A DNA stretch of 39,525 bases from an uncultured Pseudomonadota bacterium. GTDB lineage: Bacteria > Myxococcota_A > Polyangia > HGW-17. How positions within the stretch are numbered: the stretch's first letter is position 1; each line of letters starts with the position of its first letter. The DNA lies in assembly GCA_938004375.1 (NCBI GenBank), contig CALKWH010000446.1:1-39525 (forward strand), in the 5' to 3' direction. The notes under the pieces were generated by a model. The model was not told the origin of the DNA, searched no databases, and saw only the letters and a list, made by a program, of their open reading frames with translations. Below are positions 16,727 through 23,442 of the stretch, in pieces. The position numbers and the translations under genes were made by a program.

Positions 16727-17608
16727 ATGAAGATTCGTCTGATCCTGCTGTTGTTTTCGTTGTCCGTTCACCTGTCCTGCAACTCCTGCTCCGGGAAAGG
16801 CGGCCGCCCTTCCACCGATCCGGCGAAGGCCTCCGGGACGACCACGCCGCCGCCCGTGCCCGAGAAACCAAAGGAGCCCAATATCCTCACCCGGGACCTG
16901 CTCAAGACCGCCGTCACCCTGGTCGGGCGCTGGGTGGAGAAGGATTTGATCTCCGACGACCGCGGCCAGTGGCATTGCTCGGGAGTGGTGCGCGAGGAGA
17001 AGCACGGCGTGCTCTCCATCGTGACCAACCGCCACTGCCTCGGGCTCGAGGAGCTCGCCGCCTCCGAACCCGTGGGGGGGGATCTCGACGTCAAGCTCTG
17101 GGAGATCCGGGTGTTCACCCACAACGGCAAGGAGCTGGAGGTCACGTCTCTGGACGTGCAGACGGACCTGGATCTGGCCATCCTGCGCACCCGCCCCGTC
17201 GCGCTGGTCGCCGGTCGCGACTTCCTCGTCGCGCCGTTCGGAAAGGATCCCGTCGAGTTGGGCGATTCGTTGGTGGCGGTGGGCACACCGCTGGACCCCA
17301 AGTTGTCCGGCACCATGACCTTCGGGCGCGTGTCCTCCCTGCGCGATGAGGGACGCGTGATCCAGCACGACGCGGCGATCAACCAGGGAAACTCGGGCGG
17401 GCCGCTGTTCGTCTCCCGCGGGATCGATCACTTCTGGGTCGGGGTCAACACGCGCACCGTGAACAAGCGCGTGGGCGAGGGACTGCATTTCGCCATCTCG
17501 GTGCGCGAGATCGGCAACGGTCCCACCCTCACCGTCGAAGTCAGCCCCGCCGGCGCCTGCCGGCTCATCCGCTCCCTGCACCAGACGGGATGCGACGCCG
17601 TGAAGTGA
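16727..17608 (+). CDS. Trypsin-like serine protease, lipoprotein-anchored
   Basis: 293 residues. The lipoprotein signal ends VHLSC (Cys18), followed by a Pro/Thr-rich linker (about 22-52). The catalytic core (about 55-270) has the S1/HtrA-type triad: His103 in TNRHC, Asp149 in DLDLAIL and Ser223 in GNSGGPL. Local order and spacing are as in DegP/HtrA-like enzymes, but no PDZ domain follows. Extra Cys at 84 and 104 could form a disulfide next to the active-site His, and a second pair lies at the C-terminus. GGGAGA precedes the ATG. It probably cleaves envelope proteins while tethered to a membrane. Its stop is 1 bp from the stop of the convergent neighbour, with no terminator between. Confidence 0.92.
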   Translation: MKIRLILLLFSLSVHLSCNSCSGKGGRPSTDPAKASGTTTPPPVPEKPKEPNILTRDLLKTAVTLVGRWVEKDLISDDRGQWHCSGVVREEKHGVLSIVTNRHCLGLEELAASEPVGGDLDVKLWEIRVFTHNGKELEVTSLDVQTDLDLAILRTRPVALVAGRDFLVAPFGKDPVELGDSLVAVGTPLDPKLSGTMTFGRVSSLRDEGRVIQHDAAINQGNSGGPLFVSRGIDHFWVGVNTRTVNKRVGEGLHFAISVREIGNGPTLTVEVSPAGACRLIRSLHQTGCDAVK

Positions 17609-17609
17609 C

Positions 17610-18251
17610 TCAGAACCCCACGGTCACGAAGAACAGGAACGTCGAATACGAGGCGTACAGCCCGTCGACGCCGTCGTCACGCAGCCACCAGGGGAAGGAG
17701 AGGGCATACTGGACGCCCAGGTAGAGGGTGGGAGAGAGCGCGACCCCGACCCCGGCGCCAGCGGTCAGGGCCGGGCCGGCGAAGGTGGCCTCCCGGGTCT
17801 TCAACGCCTCGCCGCCGAGGCCGGCGAGCACGTGGCCCATCACGAAGCGGTTGGCCTCCTGATGCAGCATGAAGTAGCGCCGCCCCTCGAGGGTGAGCGC
17901 CCCCCGCCCGAGCGGGCCGGCGTCGTGGCGCTGGGGGGCGCCGCCGCCCAGCAGGCGGACGCCCAGCCACCAGTCGCCGGAAGGCCGCCAGAAGGCGCCC
18001 GCGGACGCGAGCCCGCCGGGGCCGGCGGGCAGGAAGTCGACGTTCAGGAGGCCGGCGGAGAGCTCGAGCAACACCGACGGGGGCTTCTCGCCGGCGCCGG
18101 TCTCGTCGTGGAGCTTTTTCACCGGGGCGCCCTTCTCGGGGATCACCTGGATGAAGCCCTCCTGGTCGGGGGAACCCTCGTCCGGGGAAACCCCGACCGG
18201 GGACTGGGGGGAGGTGACCAACAAGGTGAGAGAGAGCAGCCAGGATGCCAT
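17610..18251 (-). CDS. Probable outer-membrane beta-barrel protein
   Basis: 213 residues. Signal-like N-terminus, an acidic/Pro-rich segment to about residue 60, then alternating hydrophobic strands with Gly/aromatic turns. The protein ends in a strand with terminal Phe (FVTVGF), the usual mark of a BamA-assembled outer-membrane protein. No named family is recognised. AGGGA sits 7 bases before the ATG, inside the end of the previous gene (3-bp gap). Last gene of the ExbB-containing operon, so it may be the outer-membrane end of that system. Confidence 0.7.
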   Translation of the reverse strand: MASWLLSLTLLVTSPQSPVGVSPDEGSPDQEGFIQVIPEKGAPVKKLHDETGAGEKPPSVLLELSAGLLNVDFLPAGPGGLASAGAFWRPSGDWWLGVRLLGGGAPQRHDAGPLGRGALTLEGRRYFMLHQEANRFVMGHVLAGLGGEALKTREATFAGPALTAGAGVGVALSPTLYLGVQYALSFPWWLRDDGVDGLYASYSTFLFFVTVGF

Positions 18252-18254
18252 GGT

Positions 18255-19169
18255 TCATTCCCTGTAGACGTAGATGACGCGGCTGTCGCCGACCTCGCGG
18301 ATCTTCCAGCGGGCCTGGCCGCAGCCGCTGATGGAGACGTTGGCGGTGTTCACCGGGTAGAATCCGTTGGAGATGTTCTTGATGACGATGATGTTGTAGC
18401 GGCCCCGGGCCAGGGTGAACACGTACCCGGCGGTGGGCTTGTCCTCGAGCTTGATGCGCGTCATGTTCCGACCGTTCCAGGAGACCATGATGGTGTCGCC
18501 GTCGGGCTGGTCGTAGTCGAAGAACTTCACGGTGACGCTGTCCCGGGAGGTGACGCAGGTCGCCAGGGTCTTGCCCTCGTAGCCGGCGGGCAGCTCGGGC
18601 AGGATGCGCTTCTCCCGCTCCTCGGGCCGGGGCTTCTCGGGCGCCATCGCGGGCGGCGACTCGACCTTCGTGGGCAGCTCGGGGGCGAGCTTCAGCGCGG
18701 CGACCTTCATCGGGTCCGGGCGCGTGGCCACCTCGAGCATGACCGGCTCGGTCATCCCGGGTTCGAGCATGGAGGGTTCGCTCATGACGGGGTCGTTGCG
18801 ATCGGGCGCGGCGTCGGGCCGGGTGATGCCGGTGGCGTCCTCGGTGGCGGGCCCCATGAGGGGCTCCTGCGGCTGCTGCGGCAGCTCGCGCATCGCCGTG
18901 TCCCTCGGGACCGGCGCCACGTTCATGGGCGCCACGGGCGCCACGGCCAAAGGCGCCATCACGGGCTCGTCGGGGTGCGGATGATCGGTCTCCTTCTCAT
19001 GCTCGTGATCGGTGGTCCGGTCGAAGGGCTTCTCGGTGGTCGCCGCATCATTAAAAAACAAAATGGCGAGTTGTCCGTCAGAGCGCGCGAGCGCCTGGCC
19101 GGCCGCGGTGCAATGCGAGTGACGGGCCTCCGAGACACCCGCCGCCGCGCCCGCGGTCGTCGTCTTCAT
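18255..19169 (-). CDS. Pro-rich linker plus beta-domain protein; 5' part is an adapter chimera
   Basis: 304 codons as read, but codons for residues about 36-46 derive from Illumina flow-cell oligo (19032-19063), and everything before it (about 35 residues) may belong elsewhere. The reliable part is 18255-19031: a His/Glu stretch, then about 110 residues rich in Pro, Met and Ala (TonB/TolA-like periplasm-spanning character), then a C-terminal domain (about 200-304) with FFDYDQPDGDTIMVSWNG, a VFTLARGRYNIIVIKN segment and YPVNTANVSISG. A similar DGD-x-NG domain occurs in extracytoplasmic proteins encoded near ExbB-type channels (recalled, not searched). The missing N-terminus may be the membrane helix of the 35-aa peptide just upstream. 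Confidence 0.5.
   Translation of the reverse strand: MKTTTAGAAAGVSEARHSHCTAAGQALARSDGQLAILFFNDAATTEKPFDRTTDHEHEKETDHPHPDEPVMAPLAVAPVAPMNVAPVPRDTAMRELPQQPQEPLMGPATEDATGITRPDAAPDRNDPVMSEPSMLEPGMTEPVMLEVATRPDPMKVAALKLAPELPTKVESPPAMAPEKPRPEEREKRILPELPAGYEGKTLATCVTSRDSVTVKFFDYDQPDGDTIMVSWNGRNMTRIKLEDKPTAGYVFTLARGRYNIIVIKNISNGFYPVNTANVSISGCGQARWKIREVGDSRVIYVYRE
19032..19063 (-). other. Illumina flow-cell P5 oligo inside the contig (chimeric join)
   Basis: Read on the minus strand, 19063-19053 is a T-rich run (TTTTGTTTTTT). It is followed by 21 bases (19052-19032) identical to the start of P5 except for one A-to-G change (AATGATGCGGCGACCACCGAG). The grafted flow-cell oligo is exactly poly-T plus P5. 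Translated, the segment gives FFNDAATTE, a phrase known from adapter-contaminated database proteins; the other strand gives LGGRRIIKK, likewise. This is an assembly or library artefact inside the contig, so sequence order across it is unproven. Confidence 0.9.
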
Positions 19170-19277
19170 TTACTCGCTGATGAAGAGGATGAGGATGGCC
19201 CCCAGGGCCGACGCGATCACGTCCAGGAACGAGATCGAGAAGACCATGATTTCGCGGTGCTTGCGCTGGAGGTGCAT
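19170..19277 (-). CDS. 35-aa membrane peptide, ExbD/TolR-like N-terminus
   Basis: A short frame starting ATG 19275-19277, ten bases after the exbB-like stop, ending TAA. It is a basic N-terminus (MHLQRKHREI) and one membrane helix, FSISFLDVIASALGAILILF. The helix, with an Asp near its start, resembles the anchor of ExbD/TolR-like partners of ExbB channels, in which a periplasmic domain normally follows. Here the frame stops right after the helix, and about 106 bp further on lies the adapter artefact. It could be a genuine micro-protein, but it is more likely the front of a larger ExbD/TonB-like protein whose body is the 18255 gene, disrupted by misassembly. Confidence 0.6.
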   Translation of the reverse strand: MHLQRKHREIMVFSISFLDVIASALGAILILFISE

Positions 19278-19287
19278 GGCGCCGTTC

Positions 19288-20178
19288 TCACACGTCCGGG
19301 TTGTAGAGCCGGACGACCAGGTTGTCCAGGCAGTACTGGCTCTGCACGTTCACCATCTCCTCCTCCTTCTTCTGGAGAAACTGGGCCAGGAGGACGACGA
19401 GCACGCTCTGGATGAGGGCGACGATGGTGGTGTTGAACGCGATGCCGAGCTTGTTGGTGACCTCCTCGGACGAGGACGAGTCGGCGGCCTTCTCGGCCGA
19501 GGCGTCGTCCTCCCCGGCTGCCGCGACGTGGGCGATCTCGGCTGCGCGGGGGGCGCGGCTGACGTCGATGGCGGTGAGGGCCGACGCGATGCCCACGACC
19601 GTGCCGATGAACCCCAGGGTGGGCAGCAGCCAGGAGATGTACCGGATCAGCGTGTATTTCAGATCCACCTGATGCAGCTCGAGCTCCACCTGGGAGTTCA
19701 TGATCTCGTGGGCCTGCTGGGCCGAGGTGTGGGTCTGGAAGCTCATGGCGGTGGAGTGGATCAGGCGTGCGAGGAACAGGTTCTGCGAGGTCTTGAGCAG
19801 ATACGCCTTCTCCATGATCTCGGGCAGGTTGTCCCGGGTGATGACCACGCTCTGGCTCTCGGGGAGGAGTCCCAGCGTCACGCTCTTGGCCTCCTTCTGG
19901 GCGCACACGTTGCGGAAATAGGCGTCGCCCAGGGCAACCCCGAAGAGGATCCACATGATGTTCTGGATGGTGAACGGGTAGGGGAACACCATGGAGGAGG
20001 AGTCCGCCTGCCAGTCCAGCAGCAACTTGGCGAGGACGCTGCCCCTGGGGAACAGCAGCATCATGAACAGGATCACCAGGATCGCCGAGAACGCGCCGAA
20101 CCCGATGAGGAACATCCGGTTCCGGAACAGCGCCTGGAAGATCTCCCTGTAGGACTTCAGTTCGGACAGAGCGGGCAT
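19288..20178 (-). CDS. MotA/TolQ/ExbB-type proton channel protein
   Basis: 296 residues with four probable membrane helices at about 22-44, 70-90, 181-204 and 246-268. The family core is visible: LPTLGFIGTVVGIASALTAI and the last helix FNTTIVALIQSVLVVLL, which carry the Pro, Gly and Thr positions used in TolQ/ExbB/MotA. A long cytoplasmic loop (about 91-180) lies between helices 2 and 3, and an Ala/Glu/Ser-rich acidic insert (about 205-240) before helix 4. Such proteins conduct protons and drive force on a periplasmic partner. GGAG lies 9 bases before the ATG, inside the FHA gene, which it overlaps by 22 bp. Confidence 0.9.
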   Translation of the reverse strand: MPALSELKSYREIFQALFRNRMFLIGFGAFSAILVILFMMLLFPRGSVLAKLLLDWQADSSSMVFPYPFTIQNIMWILFGVALGDAYFRNVCAQKEAKSVTLGLLPESQSVVITRDNLPEIMEKAYLLKTSQNLFLARLIHSTAMSFQTHTSAQQAHEIMNSQVELELHQVDLKYTLIRYISWLLPTLGFIGTVVGIASALTAIDVSRAPRAAEIAHVAAAGEDDASAEKAADSSSSEEVTNKLGIAFNTTIVALIQSVLVVLLAQFLQKKEEEMVNVQSQYCLDNLVVRLYNPDV

Positions 20179-20522
20179 TTCCGGGACTCCAGATAGATGA
20201 CCCCGTGCACCGGACAGCGCACGTTCTGGCTGCCCACCGGCAGCCGCAGCCTGCGAATCTGTTCGAACAGGGACTGCACGGGGAAGGGGTGGTCGTAGAA
20301 GCCGAAGAACAGGATGTCCTCGGGCTGCAGGCTCTCGAGCACATGCCGCTGCAGGCGTCGGCGCACGCCCTGGCGCAGGATCCAGGTGCCGTTCTGGCTC
20401 ACGTCCTCGATGCGTAGCATCGACTCCGAGTCGATCAGGATGCAGTGCTCCAGCGAGATGCTCTCCTCCTGGAGGACCAGCGAGCAGCGGGCGCTGCGAC
20501 CGAGCTTGTATCGTTGGGACAT
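20157..20522 (-). CDS. Small FHA-domain protein with C-terminal Cys (zinc-ribbon-like) motif
   Basis: 121 residues. An FHA fold fills about residues 1-75: LGRSARCSLVL, SISLEHCIL and VSQNGTWI match the GR, S-x-x-H and N-G positions, with the second slightly degenerate (SLEH). The tail has CPVHG and CPLC, four potential metal ligands (Cys, His, Cys, Cys). A very strong GGAGGTGA site precedes the ATG. The coding end overlaps the ExbB-like gene by 22 bp, meaning tight co-expression. FHA domains bind phosphothreonine, so this is probably the phospho-signal reader for the channel operon. Confidence 0.82.
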   Translation of the reverse strand: MSQRYKLGRSARCSLVLQEESISLEHCILIDSESMLRIEDVSQNGTWILRQGVRRRLQRHVLESLQPEDILFFGFYDHPFPVQSLFEQIRRLRLPVGSQNVRCPVHGVIYLESRKCPLCPN

Positions 20523-20543
20523 CGCCTCACCTCCCGTCTGCCG

Positions 20544-21953
20544 CTACCGGTTCCAGGCCGCTGGCACGCAGATTCCGTAGAACAGCCGCAGGACCGGATC
20601 CGCCAGCTGCTGGAACGTCTCGTTCTCCAGGTAGGACTCGAAGTCGATGACGTTCTTCTTCCAGTCCAGCTCCGTGAAGTCCCAGGTCACCCCCAGGCCA
20701 CCCACCTCGTAGGCCAGGGCCTGCCACCAGGCCGACATCAGGGCCTGCTCCTTCTCGGGGGGGAACCCGCGCAAGAGCGGCCCGAAGTATTCGTGGGCGT
20801 AGAGCGCGTGCAACTGACGCAGGCAGATCGCGGGCTCCACGCGGTGTTCCCCCTCCTGCTCCAGCAGCAGACGCGTACGGTCGATGAAGTCCTGCTTCTC
20901 CACGTCGGCGTCCATGCTGGAGAACAGGTCGTACAACTGGCGCAGCAGGATCTGCCCCAGATGGTTCTGGCGCTCGAGGGAAAACCGGAGATAGTGATTC
21001 AGGAACGGCATCACCGCGTTGGCGTCCATGTGATAGGCGCAGGCCCAGGCCTTGCCGTGGGCGAGCTCGACCACCGTGAAGGCGAGCGGCAACGCCTCGT
21101 CCGGCCCCAGGTGGCCGGCCCGCAGGGTGCGGTGGGCGGAGTAGACGATGGAACCCGCGCAGAAGGCGAGCGGGTGGTACTCGAGCTGCATCCGCTGAAC
21201 CCAGAAGTCGGGGTTTCTCCGCAGGAGGTGGGCGAACCCCCGCAGAAGGAGCATGCGGGCCTGCACGACGTGATAGGTCCACTCGATCTCCTCGTAGCGC
21301 ATGGTCCAGTCGTACTGACCGAGCTCGTTGCGCTTCAGGCCGCGCAGGATCTGCTTGAAGGCGGTGACGATGGGCCCCGAATAGTGGGGGAGCAGGAAGT
21401 TGTCGTAGGACAGGAAGTCCCACGCACGCTTCCAGAACTTCGACGGGCCGGCGCACAGATCCTGCAAACGGGCGACGAAGCGGTCGAACGGCATCTTGGC
21501 CAGGGCCTCGCTGCAGGCGGCCGGCTCGCCCTCGACGCCGGAGAGGGCGGCGATGACCTCGGCGAAGCCCTTTCCCTGGGCGACGCGCTCCTGGCGCAGG
21601 TGCTTCTGCAGGGTGTCGAGCTCCACGTCCACGACCCGGGGCCGAAGGGAGCTGCCCTCGGGGCCCAGCGTGTCGGTGGCGGTGTCGGCCGTGCGCGCGG
21701 CGAACACGTGCAGAAGCTCGCGCCCGATCTTGGTCTCCCGCTTGATGTAGTCCTCCTCCCAGTTCTCGTACTCCCAGGTCTTGCGGCGGTCCGTGGTGGC
21801 CACCCCGAGATCGTCGAGCTGTTTCTCCATGGGATTCCACAGATACTCGGGGAGGTAGCCGATGAACCCCTCGCGGATGAGGGTCTTCAGTTCGATGCGG
21901 GTGAGGATGCCCTGCACATAGAGGTAATAGGCGACTTCTTCGAGGCACTTCAT
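20544..21953 (-). CDS. 469-aa cytoplasmic helical protein, unknown
   Basis: Start taken at ATG 21951-21953 (MKCLEEVAYYLY). Upstream in-frame codons run into a repeat-rich intergenic stretch; no strong ribosome site distinguishes the options. The protein lacks a signal peptide and membrane helices and is mostly alpha-helical with many Trp, Tyr and His (YENWEEDYIKRETKIG, WEYHPLAFCAG-like segments, AYHMDANAVMPFLNHYLRF). No known fold or catalytic motif is recognised. It ends 21 bp before the FHA gene and opens the ExbB operon, so it is likely the cytoplasmic component of the same system. Confidence 0.75.
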   Translation of the reverse strand: MKCLEEVAYYLYVQGILTRIELKTLIREGFIGYLPEYLWNPMEKQLDDLGVATTDRRKTWEYENWEEDYIKRETKIGRELLHVFAARTADTATDTLGPEGSSLRPRVVDVELDTLQKHLRQERVAQGKGFAEVIAALSGVEGEPAACSEALAKMPFDRFVARLQDLCAGPSKFWKRAWDFLSYDNFLLPHYSGPIVTAFKQILRGLKRNELGQYDWTMRYEEIEWTYHVVQARMLLLRGFAHLLRRNPDFWVQRMQLEYHPLAFCAGSIVYSAHRTLRAGHLGPDEALPLAFTVVELAHGKAWACAYHMDANAVMPFLNHYLRFSLERQNHLGQILLRQLYDLFSSMDADVEKQDFIDRTRLLLEQEGEHRVEPAICLRQLHALYAHEYFGPLLRGFPPEKEQALMSAWWQALAYEVGGLGVTWDFTELDWKKNVIDFESYLENETFQQLADPVLRLFYGICVPAAWNR

Positions 21954-22070
21954 CCCGTCGTTTCTACCACCGAAACCGTCGGATTCATAATATTTGGTGC
22001 ACCGGAAACGGGGAGCCAACAAGGCAACGCATTATGGGCATGTAGTGACGATGATGAGCCGATGACGGAG

Positions 22071-22168
22071 CCGGAGCCGGTGACGGAGACAGTGACCGTG
22101 GCTCCGGCCCAGGCTGAAGCCACCGTACGACCGGTCCAACGGTCGTCCGTAACCGTAGACCGTTACGG
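22071..22168. repeat. Three successive hairpins in a divergent intergenic region
   Basis: Perfect inverted repeats lie head to tail: CCGGAGCC (22071-22078) with GGCTCCGG (22100-22107); ACGACCG-N6-CGGTCGT (22127-22146); and CCGTAAC-N8-GTTACGG (22147-22168). The region between the 469-aa gene (start 21953) and the small protein (start 22322) is otherwise gene-free, apart from the promoter candidate at 22238. Could be multiple operator sites, an untranslated RNA structure or an extragenic repeat. Confidence 0.6.
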
Positions 22169-22237
22169 TCGCCGTATACAATTCGCAAGTAATCCAGAAG
22201 TCAGAACTTGACTGCCCTGCATCGCCGTGATCACAGC

Positions 22238-22267
22238 TTGACGCCCCGTGCGACCATGGTTTAGCAT
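22238..22267 (+). promoter_or_regulatory. Promoter candidate for the small-protein/methyltransferase operon
   Basis: TTGACG (22238-22243), 18-bp spacer, TAGCAT (22262-22267); start near 22275 and a leader of about 47 bases containing GGAGG before ATG 22322. Confidence 0.45.
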
Positions 22268-22321
22268 GCGGTCCTGGCGTTGCAGAAGGCGTCGGTTCGC
22301 ATCCGCTCGGAGGCCCTTGCC

Positions 22322-22591
22322 ATGACGGAACAAGTCACGCTCATCGACGAATTCAAACAGTATCTGTCGCGGTTCCAGGCCGACGTGGGGAACCGGGAGT
22401 TCGGTGAGTACGGCTCCTGGAACGGCTTCGTGGTGAAGAAGATGAACTTCGACGAGTTCGTCGCCAAGTACGAGGAGTTCCGGAACCTCGAGCGCCTCTA
22501 CGCCGACATCCTCGAGCGCGGCGACACAGTGAACGACGCCATCTTCCGCACCCTGCGCGAGCAGGGCGCCAACCTCCTGATCGAAGTCTGA
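22322..22591 (+). CDS. 89-aa small soluble protein, unknown
   Basis: The ATG at 22322 is supported by GGAGG about 8 bases upstream; earlier frame-open codons lack a ribosome site and would overlap the promoter. The protein is acidic and helical (LIDEFKQYLSRFQADVG, FDEFVAKYEEFRNLERLYADILERG) with no signal peptide, Cys pair or known motif. It ends 5 bp before the methyltransferase start, so the two are co-transcribed. A small adaptor or regulator is possible; the function is not recognised. Confidence 0.72.
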   Translation: MTEQVTLIDEFKQYLSRFQADVGNREFGEYGSWNGFVVKKMNFDEFVAKYEEFRNLERLYADILERGDTVNDAIFRTLREQGANLLIEV

Positions 22592-22596
22592 AGCCC

Positions 22597-23295
22597 ATGA
22601 CCGACGGCGCCATGCACGCGGACTACGCCCGGGGACGCGAGACGCGGGCCGAGCTGGTGTACCGCTACCGGTTCCGGGCCGCGGCAGCGTTGGCCGCGGC
22701 GCCGGGGATGCACGGCGGTCGCCTGCTGGACCTGGGCGCGGCCGAGGGACGCACTCTCGGTGAGATGATGCGCCTGGGCGGGCCGCGGGAGGCCGTGGGC
22801 GTCGAGCTCTCGGCCGATCTGGTGGCGCGCGCGGTCGAGCTGGGCTTCCCCGTGGTCGCCGGCGACGTGCAGGCGCTGCCCGAGGGGATCCGCGCCCGGC
22901 GCTTCGAGGTGGTCACCGCGTTGGCTGTGCTCGAACACCTGCCGGATCCGGCGGCCTGTCTGCGCGCGGCCTTCGACGTGCTCGTCCCCGGCGGGGTCCT
23001 GGTCGCTTCGGCGCCCAGCCCGTTCTGGGATCGCCTGGCCGGAGCCTCGGGCCTTCATCGGGAGCAGACCCACCACGTCCACGAGGTCGACGGCCCCTTC
23101 TTCCTGCGCCTGGCGGCCGAGGCCGGCTTCATCCGCGCCCGGGTCCGGCCCTTCATGTTCGTCGGCACGGCCTTTCTGCCGTATCTGGGGCTGCGCCCGC
23201 CGGTGGGGTTGGCCCGGCGGCTCGAGGCGCCTTTCGCCCGCCTCCCGTTCACCCCGCTTTTCATCAATCAGTTGTTCGTCGCCGAGAAACCCTAG
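22597..23295 (+). CDS. Class I SAM-dependent methyltransferase
   Basis: 232 residues, Rossmann-type methyltransferase. Motif I is LLDLGAAEGRTL, the acidic end of strand 2 is VGVELS, motif II region is AGDVQALP, then VVTALAVLEHLPD (post-II, the EHL signature of UbiE/Coq5-like and methyltransferase-11/23 proteins) and LVPGGVLVASAPSP. The C-terminal third, with FMFVGTAFLPYLGLRPP, is more hydrophobic and may bind a lipid-like or polyprenyl-linked substrate. The real substrate is not decidable. Operon partner of the 89-aa protein. Confidence 0.9.
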   Translation: MTDGAMHADYARGRETRAELVYRYRFRAAAALAAAPGMHGGRLLDLGAAEGRTLGEMMRLGGPREAVGVELSADLVARAVELGFPVVAGDVQALPEGIRARRFEVVTALAVLEHLPDPAACLRAAFDVLVPGGVLVASAPSPFWDRLAGASGLHREQTHHVHEVDGPFFLRLAAEAGFIRARVRPFMFVGTAFLPYLGLRPPVGLARRLEAPFARLPFTPLFINQLFVAEKP

Positions 23296-23297
23296 AT

Positions 23298-23369
23298 CCG
23301 GTCAATCCACCAGATACCGGTCCGACTCCTCATCCAATCGAAATCGAAATCGAAATCGAACTTGACCGG
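23298..23369. repeat. (ATCGAA)4 hexamer tract flanked by an 8-bp inverted repeat
   Basis: CCGGTCAA (23298-23305) and TTGACCGG (23362-23369) are perfect complements. The right arm follows immediately after four exact ATCGAA units (23337-23360). It lies just after the methyltransferase stop, in a convergent gap. The same hexamer beside CTTGAC occurs at 12693-12780. Confidence 0.6.
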
Positions 23370-23407
23370 CGCTGTCAGGTCGTTCCAGCCACTTCGTGGC
23401 CTCAAAC

Positions 23408-23431
23408 GGGACGCCCTTTTGCGGGCGTCCC
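23408..23431. terminator. Strong hairpin between convergent genes
   Basis: GGGACGCCC-N6-GGGCGTCCC, a perfect 9-bp GC-rich stem with a TTTTGC loop. The tails on both sides carry only short T/A runs (TT on plus, GTTT on minus), so it may end transcription from both directions without being a strict intrinsic terminator. It sits 12 bases after the last codon of the RCC1 gene (minus). Confidence 0.6.
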
Positions 23432-23442
23432 TTGGGCGCCGC

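Noticed and set aside
17832..19415. 527-codon plus-strand frame containing LGGRRIIKK
   Set aside because: That phrase is translated adapter sequence. The rest is antisense to genes with clear domains.
19288..20178. Zorya-type defence (ZorA-like channel)
   Set aside because: No ZorB (MotB/OmpA-like partner), ZorC/D/E or helicase is present; the neighbours are FHA and outer-membrane-type proteins.
23337..23360. Tandem ATCGAA units as a CRISPR array
   Set aside because: Units are contiguous with no spacers and no cas genes lie nearby.
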